From Mercurialis annua (taxonomy: Eukaryota; Streptophyta; Magnoliopsida; Malpighiales; Euphorbiaceae): 64,000 nucleotides of DNA. This document shows positions 33,891-46,212 of the stretch, piece by piece. The stretch is from contig NC_065571.1 in assembly GCF_937616625.2 (NCBI RefSeq), positions 18,847,701-18,911,700 on the forward strand. The letters are read 5' to 3'. Each line of letters opens with the position of its first letter. Within the stretch, counting starts at the first letter, position 1. Position numbers and translations under genes: made by a program. Below the pieces are notes generated by a model, which had not been told where the DNA came from, made no database searches, and was given only the letters and a program-made list of their open reading frames with translations.

Positions 33891-35814
33891 ACTTGGACGT
33901 CCTCGAAAATTGTATTTCAGGGTTTGGAAGCCGGCGCCTTGTGGATAAAGGGGAGTTGGGTATTTTGGAAAGGAATCAATTTTGCATATAGGGCTTTAGT
34001 TTGATTGAGTTATTAGGTCATCTTCTATTTTTCATTAGCCAATTTTAGATTCCCTTGTTATTATATTTTTCGGTTTAGGTTAAACGGTTGTTTTTAGATT
34101 TTTATTTTCCAGCCCAACGCTACTTGTGAAGGATTTTGGAAATCGGAGAAAATGGAGCGGCTTGCAACCACTTGTGGAGCAATTTTTGCCGTCTCGCCAA
34201 AAAGAGAAGCAATTTTAATTTTAATTTTATTATTCTTCTTCTTTTCGTGCACTTTTACTACATTGAGGACAATGCAGTCTTTTAAAGTGGGGGTGGGGAA
34301 AGAAGAAAAATAAAAAAAATAATAAAAATAATAAATAAATTAGAATAGATTATATTAATAAATAGTTTGAGGAGGGTTTGTATTTTTAAATTTTTACTTG
34401 TCATTTTAATGTTTTAGGCGTAGTTTTGAAATTCTGCCATTAATAGTTATCTCCTTGTCAATGAATGTCTTGAATGCATTTTCTAGTTTAAACAATTAAA
34501 TATTGATGCTTGCCTAATGAAATGCAATTTGTATGACATATTTTGATGAGATTATGGTGAATTCTGATGGTTGGTTGTGTAATCTCGAGCATGATCAAAG
34601 TTACCTAATGCGGATGCATGAAATGCGTTAAAATTGGTTAATTTTGAAAATCTTGGGCATGATTGACATGATTTCATAGGAGTCCAGCATGTGGCATAAG
34701 ATCACCATATTTTGAGCGTTTTGAGCCTTATTAATTATTGATGAGTGTTGATTGCATGCAGAATTCCTAGAACTTGCTCGGTGTCCGTTCGAGACTATAC
34801 GGCTGAGTTTTTGACAACTAAATGATTATGGCATTAGGATTACCTCATTCTTTTAGACCACTTTCAAAAGGCTACCCTTCCTACCCTTAGTTTACACCCC
34901 TTTGAGCCTTACCATTTCTTTGATTTTTAACCACATTTCAAACATTTGCCCTTTCACACTTCACCTCTTTGAACACCCCAATTTGACTTGGTCAACTTAA
35001 GTTGAGAAAAGAAATTTGAATCTAGCTTGATGATGAAAAAGAAAACTGTGAACAAATGTTGTAAAAAGAAATAAATGCCTTGAAAGAAAAGATAAAATCA
35101 ATAAAAAATGGATAACAAAGAAAAATAAAATCAACAAAAATTAGCAAAAGAAAATAAATAAAAAAAGGCAAATAAAAGAAAGAAAAAGTTCACTTGTGCG
35201 AAAAATTCCAAACTAGTTCATTACTTATACTTCATAGAAAATGTTGTTTTCCAAGTCAAGTTGTAGCCAAAATTATCCAAATTCTCTTACCCTCAACCCT
35301 TAGCCAAGTTACAACCCATTCAAAGTCCATATAATAGTTGTCATTTACCGAGCTAAATAGTGGAGTCCTGAACTAAGAGCAAGCTTATGGCAAATTTGCA
35401 TGTTTACTGAGCTTCATTTTCACACCCGAAACACTTGAGTGTTAGAGTGATATCTTGTGAGAAATTGTGCTTTATGCTTGATGCTTATGAATGCTATGCC
35501 ATGACTTGTCCATCGATTATTAAACTAATTAATCGCATGTCCCGCAAATGATTGTAACCTTGTGATTGTCTTGAGTTAACATAATACCAATTCAAGAGGA
35601 TTCTCAATATCATCAGAATGAGTCATTATAATTGCATTCCTCATTTGTTTGCATCTCTTTTAGTTGTTGACATTAGACGATTGCATTCGTGATTTTCATC
35701 GGTCGGGAGTAATGTTGTTGACGATTGTTCAAAATTGCTTAGGTAGTTAGATTTGTGTTTATAAATAATCATACTCTTGCTTGAGGACAAACAAGGTTTT
35801 AGTGTGAGGAGGTT
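33891..35814 (+). mobile_element. Truncated 3' internal part of an Athila-type element
   Basis: Matches 41867-42534 and 51833-52333 of the neighbouring copy: GGTTTGGAAGC-GGCGCCTTG, then CCAGCCCAACGCTACTTG, a purine tract AAAGTGGGGGTGGGG near 34280, and GTGTGAGGAGGTT just before the LTR. Its own upstream part and left LTR are gone. No coding capacity apart from a 20-residue remnant at the left edge. Confidence 0.8.
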
Positions 35815-37626
35815 TGATAAGTGTATATTTTACGTAATTTAGAGGTCATTTATTTACTAGTTTTTAGTACTTTATGATGTAAAATATACGCTTATTTAGT
35901 TAATTTCACTTCTTTGTTAAATTATATGAAAAATTTAAATATTTAATATTTCTGTAGTTTTTTAGGAATAAAACAGAGTTAAAATGCAAAAATAGTCAGA
36001 GCCAAAAGGTTTCGAGTCAAGTTCAAGAAAGCCAACCAAGTTCCGGATCAAACCGAGTCAAAACCGAACCGAACCAGAAATGAGCCACAAACAGCAGCTC
36101 GGTCGGCCTTCAGCCGGCCCACGACTTTGAGCCGGCCAAGGGCCGGCTGACTTCTGGTCTCGGAGCATAACTTTGATTCTTGGAAAATCACTTGGGGATT
36201 CTTGGCAAACACACTCATACACCTTCCATAAGCAACATATATTGGGTTCACACTTAAAGGGATCTTCCTTGACTTGCACTCAAAGAAAGAAGTGTTGACA
36301 AAATGACCATTAAGGAAGAAGAAATCATTGTTGACTTAGATCAATCCGCTTTTGGAAATGAGTAAGTCAACTTTGATACACTTAAGCTTCTTTTGGAAAC
36401 AAGATAAGTCAACCTTGATCCTCCCAAGCTCATTATGGAAGAACTTGATTAGCACTCAAAGTATATATCAAGATGAGAATCAAGTTATCTTTGGAAATGA
36501 GATAAGTGAACCATGATTCACTTAAGATGGTTACGGAAGAACTTGCTCCCCGCTCCGCTCTATATGGAAAGAAGAGATCCAAAACTTGATCATCACTCAG
36601 ATTCCATAAAGAGAAGAGAGATTCTTGACTTGAGCTCCACTCCTAGCAACTCTATAAATAGCTTGCATTTTTGTAGAGAAAAGACATCTTTTGGATCTTA
36701 GACATCTTTGAGATCACACATTTTGTAGTTTACTACTTAGATCATAGACAAAGCCATTAGAGGTAGTCTATTTTAGAGTTTAGTTTATCATTCCTACTCT
36801 ATCGTTTGAGATTATTACACAAAACATATTGGAATTCCGGAGTTAAGGTACAACATTATTGAGAGATCAATTACCGTTGTATTCTTGTTAATCATGAATT
36901 CCATATATGTCATTGTTGAATTTCCTTTAGATATGAGTAGCTAAACCCATTTTCGGGGATTATTAATTGGATTTATGTTTACTTAATCATATTGGGATAT
37001 TGGATTGTTGTTAAAATTATGTGTTGATTAATGCTCATGATGCTTGAATGTTTTTGGCTAATCCATTCACTGCCCTATGTTTTAATTCTGACTTGAGAGA
37101 GCTTAATTGAAATAGATCAGTTAATTAACAACGTATGAATTAATAACACGAGAGTGAGTTAATGAATACGTGTTCTTGAGGTTTGCTTAATAAATATCAT
37201 TTAATCACTTGTTTTGGTATTTTATAACACGAGGGTGAGTAATTTGCCTATTAATTGGTTATTTGTATATTTTTATTTATAGCGGCTTGAGAGAGAGTTA
37301 TAAATGCATTAGACTAGCCTGAACCGTAAATTGACTACATAATCCATATCCCATGAGATTAATGACATAAAGAAAATTAATAATCCCTGATCTTTCTTAT
37401 TATTGTTTAAACCTATTTTTATTAAAAGCTTAATTTTATTCTAAATTAAATCTGCTAATTCAACTTTATTAATTTAAACTCACTTCAACCAAATTATCTT
37501 TTTGGCTATCCAAATTGAGTATCTTAATTGGGTGTATTTAGTTGCTTTCCTTGTGGGTACGATATCTGAACTTCACAGTCTATATTACGAGTTGACATTG
37601 TCCACTTGCAGCAATTTTCATCGACA
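35815..37626 (+). repeat. Athila-type LTR (5')
   Basis: 1812 bp, starts TGATAAGTGTATATTTTACG and ends TTTTCATCGACA. Contains a GC-rich inverted repeat TCAGCCGGCCC (36110-36120) / GGGCCGGCTGA (36140-36150) within otherwise AT-rich sequence, and CTCTATAAATAGC, a TATA-like box, near 36650. Confidence 0.87.
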
Positions 37627-37632
37627 AGTTTT

Positions 37633-37650
37633 TAGCGCCGTTGCTGGGGA
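37633..37650 (+). other. Primer binding site of the Athila element
   Basis: TAGCGCCGTTGCTGGGGA resembles the TGGCGCCGTTGCCGGGGA site (Asp-tRNA type) found after LTRs of Athila/Tat elements, with two changes. Confidence 0.8.
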
Positions 37651-37765
37651 AAGCATATCTTTAACATCTAAGTTAGGATAGCTCGGCTTGTTTTAGTCTT
37701 TTATTTTCTTGTTTTAATCGTGGGTTTTGTTGTTTTTGTTGATACATGTACTCTTCTTGTAGTGT

Positions 37766-39063
37766 ATGCATAATACACGTCGCAAAGGTCTACCTTTAGA
37801 AACATTTCAACCAGATCTCACATCTTTTGAGCGAAGCATCAGAAAATCAGCTCAAAAGAATCTAAATATGGCAGACGAAGAAGGTAATCCGCTTGGATTG
37901 AATAATGAGGGGGATAATAGAGTGATCCCACAGAATCAGCAGAATCAGCAGAATCTGCAAGGACAGAATAACAACTGGCAGAGACAACCAACATTGATGG
38001 AATTCTTTCGGCCGAATGTAGGAAATACTACGCATGGTTACTTTGCACATCATGTGCGGGCAAATCATTACGAGATTAAGACCAGTATCATTCAGTTGTT
38101 AGAAGCCCACTGTCAATTTTATGGGCTACCAAATGAAGATCCAAATGCGCATCTCTCGAACTTCCTGGAGGTGTGCAGTACTTTCAAGCTCAGTGAAATA
38201 AGATGAAGCTTGGCTGCGCTTATTCCCACTTTCTCTGAGGGATAAAGATCTGGATTCATGCTCTGCCTAGAGTAGGCATTAACAAATGGTCAGATTTGGC
38301 CAAGGTGTTCCTGAATAAGTACTTTCCCATGGCAAAGACCGCAAAGCTGACTAGAGATATCATGCTTTATCAGCAACTGGACAGAGAATCAGTGAGTGAC
38401 GCATGGGAGCGGTACAAGGAAATGCAGAGAAACGTTTCTCATCATCATATTACACGAGAGAATTTGATCCAAAATTTCTACAATGGATCAAATGATCAGA
38501 CCAGGAGTATTATTGACACAGCCGCAGGAGGGTCATTGATGAGGAAGACCATTGACGCATCATTTGAGCTGTTAGATGAGTTTGCTGTGAACAACTGTTC
38601 TTGGCCAACCGAGAGGGCCAAAGCACCTGCTCAGAGAGGAGTTAGGGCAGTTAATACTGACCCAGTGGTGGAGACGGTCAAGTCATTACTACATGATTTT
38701 CTCACAAAACAAGCTGTAACAACCAACACTCATAGTGTGATTGCAATTCAGAATAGCTGTGAGGTTTGTGGAGATCCTAACCATGTGGCGAGTGAGTGTT
38801 ATGTGATGTCACAGAAGTTCAACGAGCAAGTCAACTTTGTGGGAGGACAGAGACCAGGAAATAATCCATATGCTGCTACTTACAATCCAGGATGGAGAAA
38901 TCACCCAAATTTCTCATGGAAGGATAATGGAAGCGAGACCCACAATCAGGCAGGTCCTAGTTTTCAAGGAGAACAAAGACCACAACAGAATCAGGGTAAC
39001 TTCCAGAATCAAGGCAGCTTTTACCATCAGAACAATAGGCCACATCATCCACTTGGTTTTTAG
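37766..39063 (+). pseudogene. Athila-type gag, frameshifted
   Basis: Starts at ATG 37766 (MHNTRRKGLP). The Gag core is readable: GLPNEDPNAHLSNFLEVCSTF at about 38113, then WLRLFPLSLRDK in another frame (38210-38245), then KVFLNKYFPMAKTAKL from 38302. A CCHC knuckle follows (C-x2-C-x4-H-x4-C, CEVCGDPNH, about 38758). A frame change between 38185 and 38300 and TAG at 39061 break the protein. Gag forms the particle shell around the element RNA. Confidence 0.85.
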
Positions 39064-40437
39064 CAGAACGAACATGGAGAGTCTCTGCACAACAAAATTG
39101 ATAAGATGATGGAGTTGATCCTAAAGAAGGACGCAAAGACTCACCAAGCACTTAAGAATCATGCTGATACTATTCATAACCAAGAATTGCAAATACAGCA
39201 GATGGCTAAAGCACTACAAAACCGAAATCAAGGTGGTTTACCGTCCACTACTGAGGCAAATCCAAGAGAGCAAGTCAGGACGATAACACTAAAGAATTCA
39301 AAAGTGTTGCCTAAAGCTCATGCAGAGAAGGTTATATTAGAGGCAGAAAAGGAGCAGCATGAGGAAACTGAACCTGAAAAGGTAGTCACTAAGCCTACTC
39401 CACTACCTCCGTATGTACCAAAAATACCATTCCCACAGCGATTGAAGAAGCCGCAAGATACTTGGAAGTTTCACCAGTTTTTAGAAACTTTCAAGAAGCT
39501 GCAAATCAACATCAATTTGGCTGACGCATTACGAGAAATGCCACATTATGCCAAGTTTTTAAAGGACATCCTTATGAACAAGAGGAGCTGGGATAAGAAT
39601 ACGGTTCCATTTACTGAAAATTGCAGCTCAATCAGCTTGAGCAAAATACCAACAAAGCTCGATGATCCAGGGAGTTTTACTATTCCTTGTACTATTGGTG
39701 ATTTGCAAACTACTAATTGTCTTTGAGATTTGGGTGCTAGTATAAATTTAATGCCTCTATCTTTGTTTAGGCAACTACTTGGTGACCAACAGGTTAAGAC
39801 CACCCCAATGATGTTGCAGTTAGCTGACCATTCGGTCAAGAAGCCATATGGGATCGTGGAAAATGTTTTAGTTAAGGTCAAAAAATTCATATTCCCAGTG
39901 GATTTTGTCGTCCTTGACTATGAAATTGACAAAGAATGCCCATTGATCCTTGGACGCCTATTCATGAACACAAGTAGAGCACTCATTGATGTGAATGCAG
40001 GCAAGCTGACTCTGCGAATAGGGGAAGAAAGCGTGGAGTTTGAAATGAAGAAGAGCAAGCAAGGCTTGAGCAATGAAGAAAAATGCGTGAGGGTCGACTG
40101 TGCTGAGGGAAGCGGGCATGACAATAAGAGGGAGGTTATGTACTTGTCCATTCCTGAGATATTCCAAGAAATCGACCCATCAAGCAAAGAGGGAATAATG
40201 TGCGAGCCCTTATATGATAAACCTGCGCAATCAGTAGAGAAGCGGGCACCTTCGAAACTTCCACTTCCTACAAAACCACAAAAGGGTAAACCCAAGAAAT
40301 GGGCAGGGTGGAAGTTGAGACTCTGTCACAAGACTAATGACATAGGACCATTGCAGCCAGAAAACCTCAGGGATGGTAAGTTTGTTATGCTAAATACTTC
40401 TCAAGGATCTTGTGCAGGCAAGCTTATATCAAAATGA
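39064..40437 (+). pseudogene. Athila-type gag-pol continuation with aspartic protease, broken
   Basis: In frame with gag after TAG 39061: a coiled helical stretch (39106-39230), then the protease region with DLGASINLMP at 39727-39756 and CPLILGRLFMNTSRALIDV near 39937. A TGA at 39724 sits one codon before the catalytic DLGAS motif, where this family usually has Cys. No reverse transcriptase, RNase H or integrase follows: after about 40600 the sequence is non-coding, so the element kept gag and protease only. Confidence 0.83.
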
Positions 40438-40439
40438 AG

Positions 40440-41589
40440 TGGACCATTCAAACTTCGGCGCAACATTGGTCCAGAAGTAGTGGAATTGGAGAGCGCGAAT
40501 AGAGAGAATTTTAAGGTTCTTGGACAATGGTGCAAACCATGTCTTAGAACTTTTATTGATCAAGGACATGAGCGAGTTGCTCTAGTTGATCCTCCATGAA
40601 ACTATTGCTATACGGTCAAGGCTAGTGACCTTAAACAAGCATGATTTGGCTTTAATTTATGTTTTTGATCATGTTTAATAAATATGGGTTTTTAAAAATA
40701 AAAAAACAAAAAATTAATATGTTTTTTCTCTAGTTGAACAATCAGATCCAGCAGTTCAGCCGGTGCTCAGCCGGCCCTCGAAGTCAGGCCGGCCAAGCAC
40801 CGGCCGATTATTAAAAGAACGAAAAAAAAAATTATTATAAAAATCTGAAGCAGACCTTCAGGCGGCCTTCAGCCGGCCCAAGATCGAAGGACGGCCAAGG
40901 ACCGGCTGATGGTCTATACACGTTTTTAAATAGGGGTTTTTGGGAATTTTAACTTCTTCTTCTCCATAAGTCTTTTTTTTAAACCCTACTTTCCATAGTT
41001 GTCTCATAATACAAAAACAATTGATTTCTTTGATTTTTACATTCAATTGGAGCTTTCCTCTTCTTCTCCAAGTTTAAATTGTTTATAATCATCAAGTTCA
41101 AGGTAAGTTCACCTTACGTTTTCTATTTCAATTTTAGAATAGAATTTTTATTGACTTAAATTGATGCAATTGTTGCTTGTATATGGTGTAATTAGCATTA
41201 GTTTACAATACCCAACATGTAATTTGAAGTTTCATAACCTTAGTTTGCATCAAATTGACAAAACAACATAAAAATTAGTTAGAACCCTAGAAATAAAATT
41301 GGGGGAGATTAATGCTTCAACTTCTTATGGAACATAAATGCTTTATTACTCACCCATGTCTATTTAGGAATCAATTCAACATACTTTAGGATAATTAGAT
41401 AGATTACATTGCCCAAAAATTTGTCAAAATTATTTTACATTGATAATAATAATGTATAGTTATGTTTAAATAATTTGATGCAAGCTCATAAATGTAAGAT
41501 TGTGAGATATTGTAGGTGACTTGTGAATATATTGTTTGTTAGTTTTTGTGGTAATTTTGTATGAATGTTGTACATATTTCAGGGTAACA
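40440..41589 (+). other. Athila internal non-coding region with GGCCGGC inverted repeats
   Basis: No ORF except a short continuation to about 40598. At 40755-40910 it holds several CAGCCGG / CCGGCTG and GGCCGGCC motifs that resemble the LTR hairpin at 36110-36150. A donor-like AAGGTAAGTTC at 41100-41110 precedes the small ORF. Confidence 0.6.
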
Positions 41590-41925
41590 ATGAAGCAAAA
41601 ATCGACCGCTAGCACTTCCAAGGAGCCACAAGCAAAGAAGAGTAAGACAAATTCCACCACATCCGAGAGTGGCACTAGTAACAATCCCATTGTGATTGTT
41701 GACAATGATGAAGATGTTAAGGGAAGGGTGCCACGCCAATTCCTTACAGATGAAGAGGTGTTTGAGTTGGAGAATCTTGAGGAGATAGATTATCCTCCGG
41801 AGATGGAAATCAATTGGTGTGAGTTGGTCCGTGGTAGAGGCCGTCCTAAGATCGCAAGGCAAGGGAAAGTTGGACATCCTCGGAAACTGTATTCCAGGGT
41901 TTGGAAGCTGGCGCCTTGTAGATAA
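41590..41925 (+). CDS. Small ORF in the Athila element with an AT-hook-like motif
   Basis: 111 aa from ATG 41590 (MKQKSTASTSKEPQAKK), just after a CATATTTCAG splice-acceptor-like sequence. Ser/Thr/Lys-rich start with a possible nuclear signal (KEPQAKKSK), an acidic middle (VDNDEDVKG, ELENLEEIDYPPEME), then RGRGRPK, the core of an AT-hook, and a basic end. The last 20 residues overlap the conserved 3' region also seen at 33891. Its position corresponds to the third ORF of Athila elements, but I do not recognise it as that family's protein. It may be the remnant of a longer protein. Confidence 0.4.
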   Translation: MKQKSTASTSKEPQAKKSKTNSTTSESGTSNNPIVIVDNDEDVKGRVPRQFLTDEEVFELENLEEIDYPPEMEINWCELVRGRGRPKIARQGKVGHPRKLYSRVWKLAPCR

Positions 41926-42534
41926 AGGGGAGTTGGGTATTTTGGAAAGGAATCAATTTTGCATATAGGGCTTTAGTTTGATTGAGTTATTAGGCCATCT
42001 TCTATTTTTCATTAGCCCCTTTTAGATTCCCTTGTTATTATATTTTTCGGTTTAAGTTAAACGGTTGTTTTTATATTTTGTTTTCCAGCCCAACGCTACT
42101 TGCGAAGGACTTTGGAAATCGGAGAAAATGGAGCGGCTTGCAACCACTTGTGGAGCAATTTTCGCCGTCTCGCCAAAAAGAAAAGCAATTTTAATTTTAT
42201 TTTATTATTCTTCTTCTTTTCGTGCACTTTTACTTACATTGAGGACAATACATTCTTTTAAAGTGGGGGGTGGGGAAAGAAGAAAAATAAAAAAAATAAT
42301 AAATAAATAAGAATAGATTATATTAATAAATAGTGTGAGGAGGGTTCATATTTTTAAATTTTTACTTGTCATTTTAATGTTTTAGGCGTAGTTTTGAAAT
42401 TCTGTCATTAATGGTTATCTCTCTGTCAATGAATGTCTTGAATGCATTTTTTTGTTTAAACAATTAAAATATTGATGCTTGCCTAATGAAATGCAATTTG
42501 TATGACATATTTTGATAAGATTATGGTGAAATCT
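41926..42534 (+). other. Athila 3' internal region, left part
   Basis: Near-copy of 33940-34560 (purine tract AAAGTGGGGGGTGGGG near 42259). It breaks off at 42534 where element E begins. About 740 bp that would follow, judged from 34560-35290, are missing. Confidence 0.75.
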
Positions 42535-43157
42535 ATATCGGGAATTTAGAATTAATTTTATTAAGCGGTTTACGGGAATTAAGTAAATAACTTTGAAAAT
42601 TAATATAAAATAAATTATAAATCCCGTAACGGAATTTATTTCGCCAAAGTTTGCAAAATAATTTATAGTATTTGTGGTAAAAGTTTCGAGTCAATTGGAG
42701 ATCGTTTAAAATTTGGACGTGGATATGTTTTAAACTAAATTGAAACTTTTGAAAAGTTTCAAGGACCAAAGCGTAAATTGGCCAGGATATATATATAAAC
42801 ACCTTCATCAATAAGACGAAGGAAGGATCCAGATGCCAAACTTTCATTTTCTTCGTTTCATCGTCGTTTTCGTACGGTTAGTCCTTAGTTTCCGTTTCTC
42901 GTCCGTTTTCGACGTTCTATAACTCGAAACGATCGTATTTCAGTGGCGTATCACGGTAAGCTTGAGGTTTTATCGTTTAGACGGATATATTTTGAGTTAT
43001 ATCGATTCAAAGTTTTAGGCCATGAAACGATTTTATCGTTTTAACGATTATAAAATCGTATTTGGATGTTTTGATGTTAGAATTAGTGTTTTAGATACGT
43101 TTGGAACGTTTTTACACCTAAAAGCACGTCGGAATCGATTCCTGGGCTAAGCCCGTG

Positions 43158-43238
43158 GCTGTGCGAGCGCACAGCTAGACTGTGCGAACGCACAGTCCCC
43201 TGTGCAGCCGCACAGGTAAACGCCCGCACGCACAGTGT
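43158..43238 (+). repeat. Palindrome array in element E 5' LTR
   Basis: Three neighbouring units with individually matched arms: GCTGTGCGAGCGCACAGC (43158-43175), GACTGTGCGAACGCACAGTC (43178-43197) and CCTGTGCAGCCGCACAGG (43199-43216). A decayed GCACGCACAG unit follows. Confidence 0.87.
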
Positions 43239-43763
43239 TTTTTCCGATCGACCCGTTTTAAGAAAAATTTGCCGTACGCGCATACCGAGATTTGAAATCA
43301 ATTAGTATTCGATTAATTATCGATTAATTTGAGACGTTAACCTAATAAGGTTAAATGAGAATCGATCGAGAATGATATTCGATCCGTAAACGAGTTAGTA
43401 TCGTTTACCAGAGTATACGCGTGAGAAGCACGACAATTAATAAGAGCAATGTGTCGTGTCTCGAGTCTAGAGTCAATCTTAGAATAAGATTCTGATATGA
43501 GTCAAATGTTTTGAAATTTGTTTTAGATCCGGCGAGGCAAGAAGCAGCTGGGCCAAGAGCTCGGGAAGCTTGACGTTTTTAAGCCCTAAGGCATTTTTGG
43601 ATAAATATTTTCTGTGAGTTTATACGATTTACTAAAAGTATTTGTATAAGAAAATATTTTATATTGTTTTATACTTGATTTGAATCTTTGCAATGTAAAT
43701 TCTTTAATTGAACCGCACATATATTTGATTTGAAGCCGGCATCGATCCGATGGAACGTGCTAC

Positions 43764-44176
43764 CTATTGAGCGGCAATAGGATTGTGTGATCACCAGTGT
43801 TAATTGGATACAGCTGTAATTTAGATTTTGGATATAAACATGATTATAAGTATGAATTTCGAAGTTGGATAATGAATTTGATACGAGCGAGAACTCGGTT
43901 ACAGTGTAACCTGAGCCCCGTATCAAGTGAGTTGGACTCACACAGAGGAATTAAGAATCTAGTCGTGATCGACGTGGTAGAGTGTGAACACTCCCGCTTC
44001 GGACCATTTGGACCAATTTGGGTTGAGCATATATGACTAATACGTTCGAGGATTAGGATTTCAATCGGATCCAGTACTTGGCTGCATATGATTTGAACGC
44101 TACTGCATTGCTTTATGTTTTACTTGAATACTTATTAGTAAATGTATAAACTTACTCAGTATATTCCCATATACTG
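43764..44176 (+). other. Cluster of conserved hairpins in element E 5' LTR
   Basis: CTATTG/CAATAG (43764-43780), GGTTAC/GTAACC (43897-43911), GTGAGT/ACTCAC (43927-43941) and CAGTATAT-TCCC-ATATACTG (44157-44176). Compared with element A, three of the four stems carry a paired change that preserves base pairing. Confidence 0.65.
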
Positions 44177-44586
44177 ACCCCTCACAGATTCCCTTTCAGG
44201 TGAAAGACGCTTTTGAAGCAACAGACTTCTATCCTACTTCCAGAAGTTTGTATTTTTGAAAGTATGTAAAGAAACAGTACTTTACTCTTAGAGCTGCAGT
44301 AGATAGATGTTTTGTATCAACTGATTTTCTGTATATATATAACTTTAACGTTTTAAAGTTATGAATGTTTTACGCCTGCTGCATCAGTTAATCTTTGTGA
44401 TTTTGATTGCCAGAGGATAAGCATGTCTGGCATATGCTTAGCATGACACGTGTTTATATCTATCATGCATGACGTTTGATATTTGCAAAAAATTATTTTA
44501 CGTTTTGAGGCTTGCTACGGGTTTCGGAACGACCTCTCCCATTCCTTAGCGCCGGTCTCAGCCCTGAGATTGGGTCGTGACAATGT

Positions 44587-44598
44587 TGGTATCAGAGC
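44587..44598 (+). other. Primer binding site of element E
   Basis: TGGTATCAGAGC, initiator-Met tRNA type, identical to that of element A and at the same distance from the LTR end. Confidence 0.88.
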
Positions 44599-44847
44599 AT
44601 GGTCCAGTTACCATTGCTTATGTCAGAAGAGAGATTGATTTTTCTAGGATTCTACTACAACACATAGGACTCGAGTCTTGTCTTTGTTACGTATTCATTT
44701 GATTTTTTTAAACTTTCAGCTTTCCCTCTAGGATGTGAGTCTTTCATACGTGTATGTTCGCATGTGATGAGATGCACGTTTAATATGATATACGGTTGCG
44801 ATGATATGCGATTATATGGCTAAGTCACACTGTTTGTCCTGGTCAGG

Positions 44848-46212
44848 ATGTCTGACCAACGACAAGAAAAAGAGCGAGCTGCCGCTGCAGCACAAAATGT
44901 TATAGAAGGGGCACATGATGTTCATCCAGAAGCTCAAGATGAGTCTTCTGTTCAAGGAGGAGGTGGTGGCCAAGAGGCCCAGGTGCAGGCACCTGGAGTG
45001 CAAGCGCAAGCCCAGCAACCTAATGTTATTGGTTTTGACCTAAATCAGTTCCTTACAGGAATTGCAGCTATGCAAGCCAATCAGGCTGAGGTGCAGAATA
45101 TGCATCGTGAATAGCTACAGCAACAACAGCTACGCAATGTTGCTTTTACTGATCGAGACATCGTTTTGGCTTATATGTGTCTTAAGCCAACTAAGTTCGA
45201 CGGCTCTGATGATGCTCTGGACTTCCTGGAGGAAGTAGAACGTAACGCTCGACGTCTGCAAGCTAATGAGAGACAGACCATCATTATGATGGAAATGTCT
45301 ATGCGAGGTCCCGCGAAAGACTGGTTTCAGCAGCACATTCAGCCAACCATGGATACTATGACTTGGGCTGATTTTGTGAATCGTTTTAGAGATTTTTTCT
45401 TACCGTATGCGGTGACGGAAAGTTATCGTAACCAGTGGTTGACCCTGAGTAGAGGCAATCGGTCCGTGCAAGAGTTTGTGACTGAGTTCACTAGAGTGAG
45501 TAGGTTTGCACCTGACCTGACCGCAGACCCAGTTAGAGTGAACTCGAGGTTTGTAGAGGGTCTAGGAGATGAATTTGTGAATCTGACGTCTGATATCGGA
45601 AAAACCCTAGTGCAACTGATCGATAGCGCTAGGCAAATGGAAGTTTCTCTGATCCGTTCTGGAAAGATTCCGGATTCTTCCAATGTGGCACCTGTGAGAA
45701 GTAACACGTTTCGTAGCGTACATAGCGCACCTTCCCAGTCGTATGTTGGGAGTTACTCTCCACCCACACCACGTCAGCGAAGACATAAGAGGACTCGACA
45801 TGGATCTCGGGTTAATGCTTCAGGCACGGGATTTGGTTCCCGATCCATAAGTGACATGGGAGGCGGAGCACCAATCTGCCTGAATTGCAACAAGAGGCAT
45901 TTTGGAATATGCCGTAGCATTACTGGAGTGTGCTTTAACTGTGGCCAGCAGGGTCACTTTGCTAAAGAATGTCCGAGGCAGATGCCTCAAGGCTCCATGA
46001 CTACACTAGTTCAGCCTTCCTATCAGCAATAGAGGACTGCACATCAAGCAACGTCAGGTTATGATCAGATGGGAAGTACTTTCACTGGCCAGAGAGGCCG
46101 TGGTTATGGGAATCGAGGAGGAAGAAATGGTGAAGGTCGCGGTACTGGTCAGACTTCGCAGGCTGGCGGGAGTCAGGCCAGGGTTTTTGCACTGAATCCT
46201 CAGGAGGCTTAG
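44848..46212 (+). pseudogene. Element E gag
   Basis: ATG 44848 (MSDQRQEKER). A Gln-rich, low-complexity start leads into the retrotransposon Gag core (LDFLEEVERNARRL near 45220; GPAKDWFQQHIQPTMDTMTW near 45310; FVNRFRDFFLPY). A CCHC knuckle CFNCGQQGHFAKEC is at 45931-45972, then an RG-rich linker. In-frame TAG at 45112, 46030 and 46210 interrupt it; each replaces a position where CAG would read through. Confidence 0.88.

Larger units (their letters stand above)
42535..44582 (+). repeat. Element E 5' LTR, lacking its first 88 bp
   Basis: Starts at the equivalent of 49749 in the 3' LTR and ends GGGTCGTGACA. Palindrome array at 43158-43216. Hairpins at 43764-43780, 43897-43911, 43927-43941 and 44157-44176. 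TATATATATAAACACC near 42790 is a TATA-like box. Confidence 0.9.

Noticed and set aside
45423..45707. Minus-strand ORFs within the element E gag-pol
   Set aside because: They mirror the coding strand of gag and pol and have no motifs of their own.
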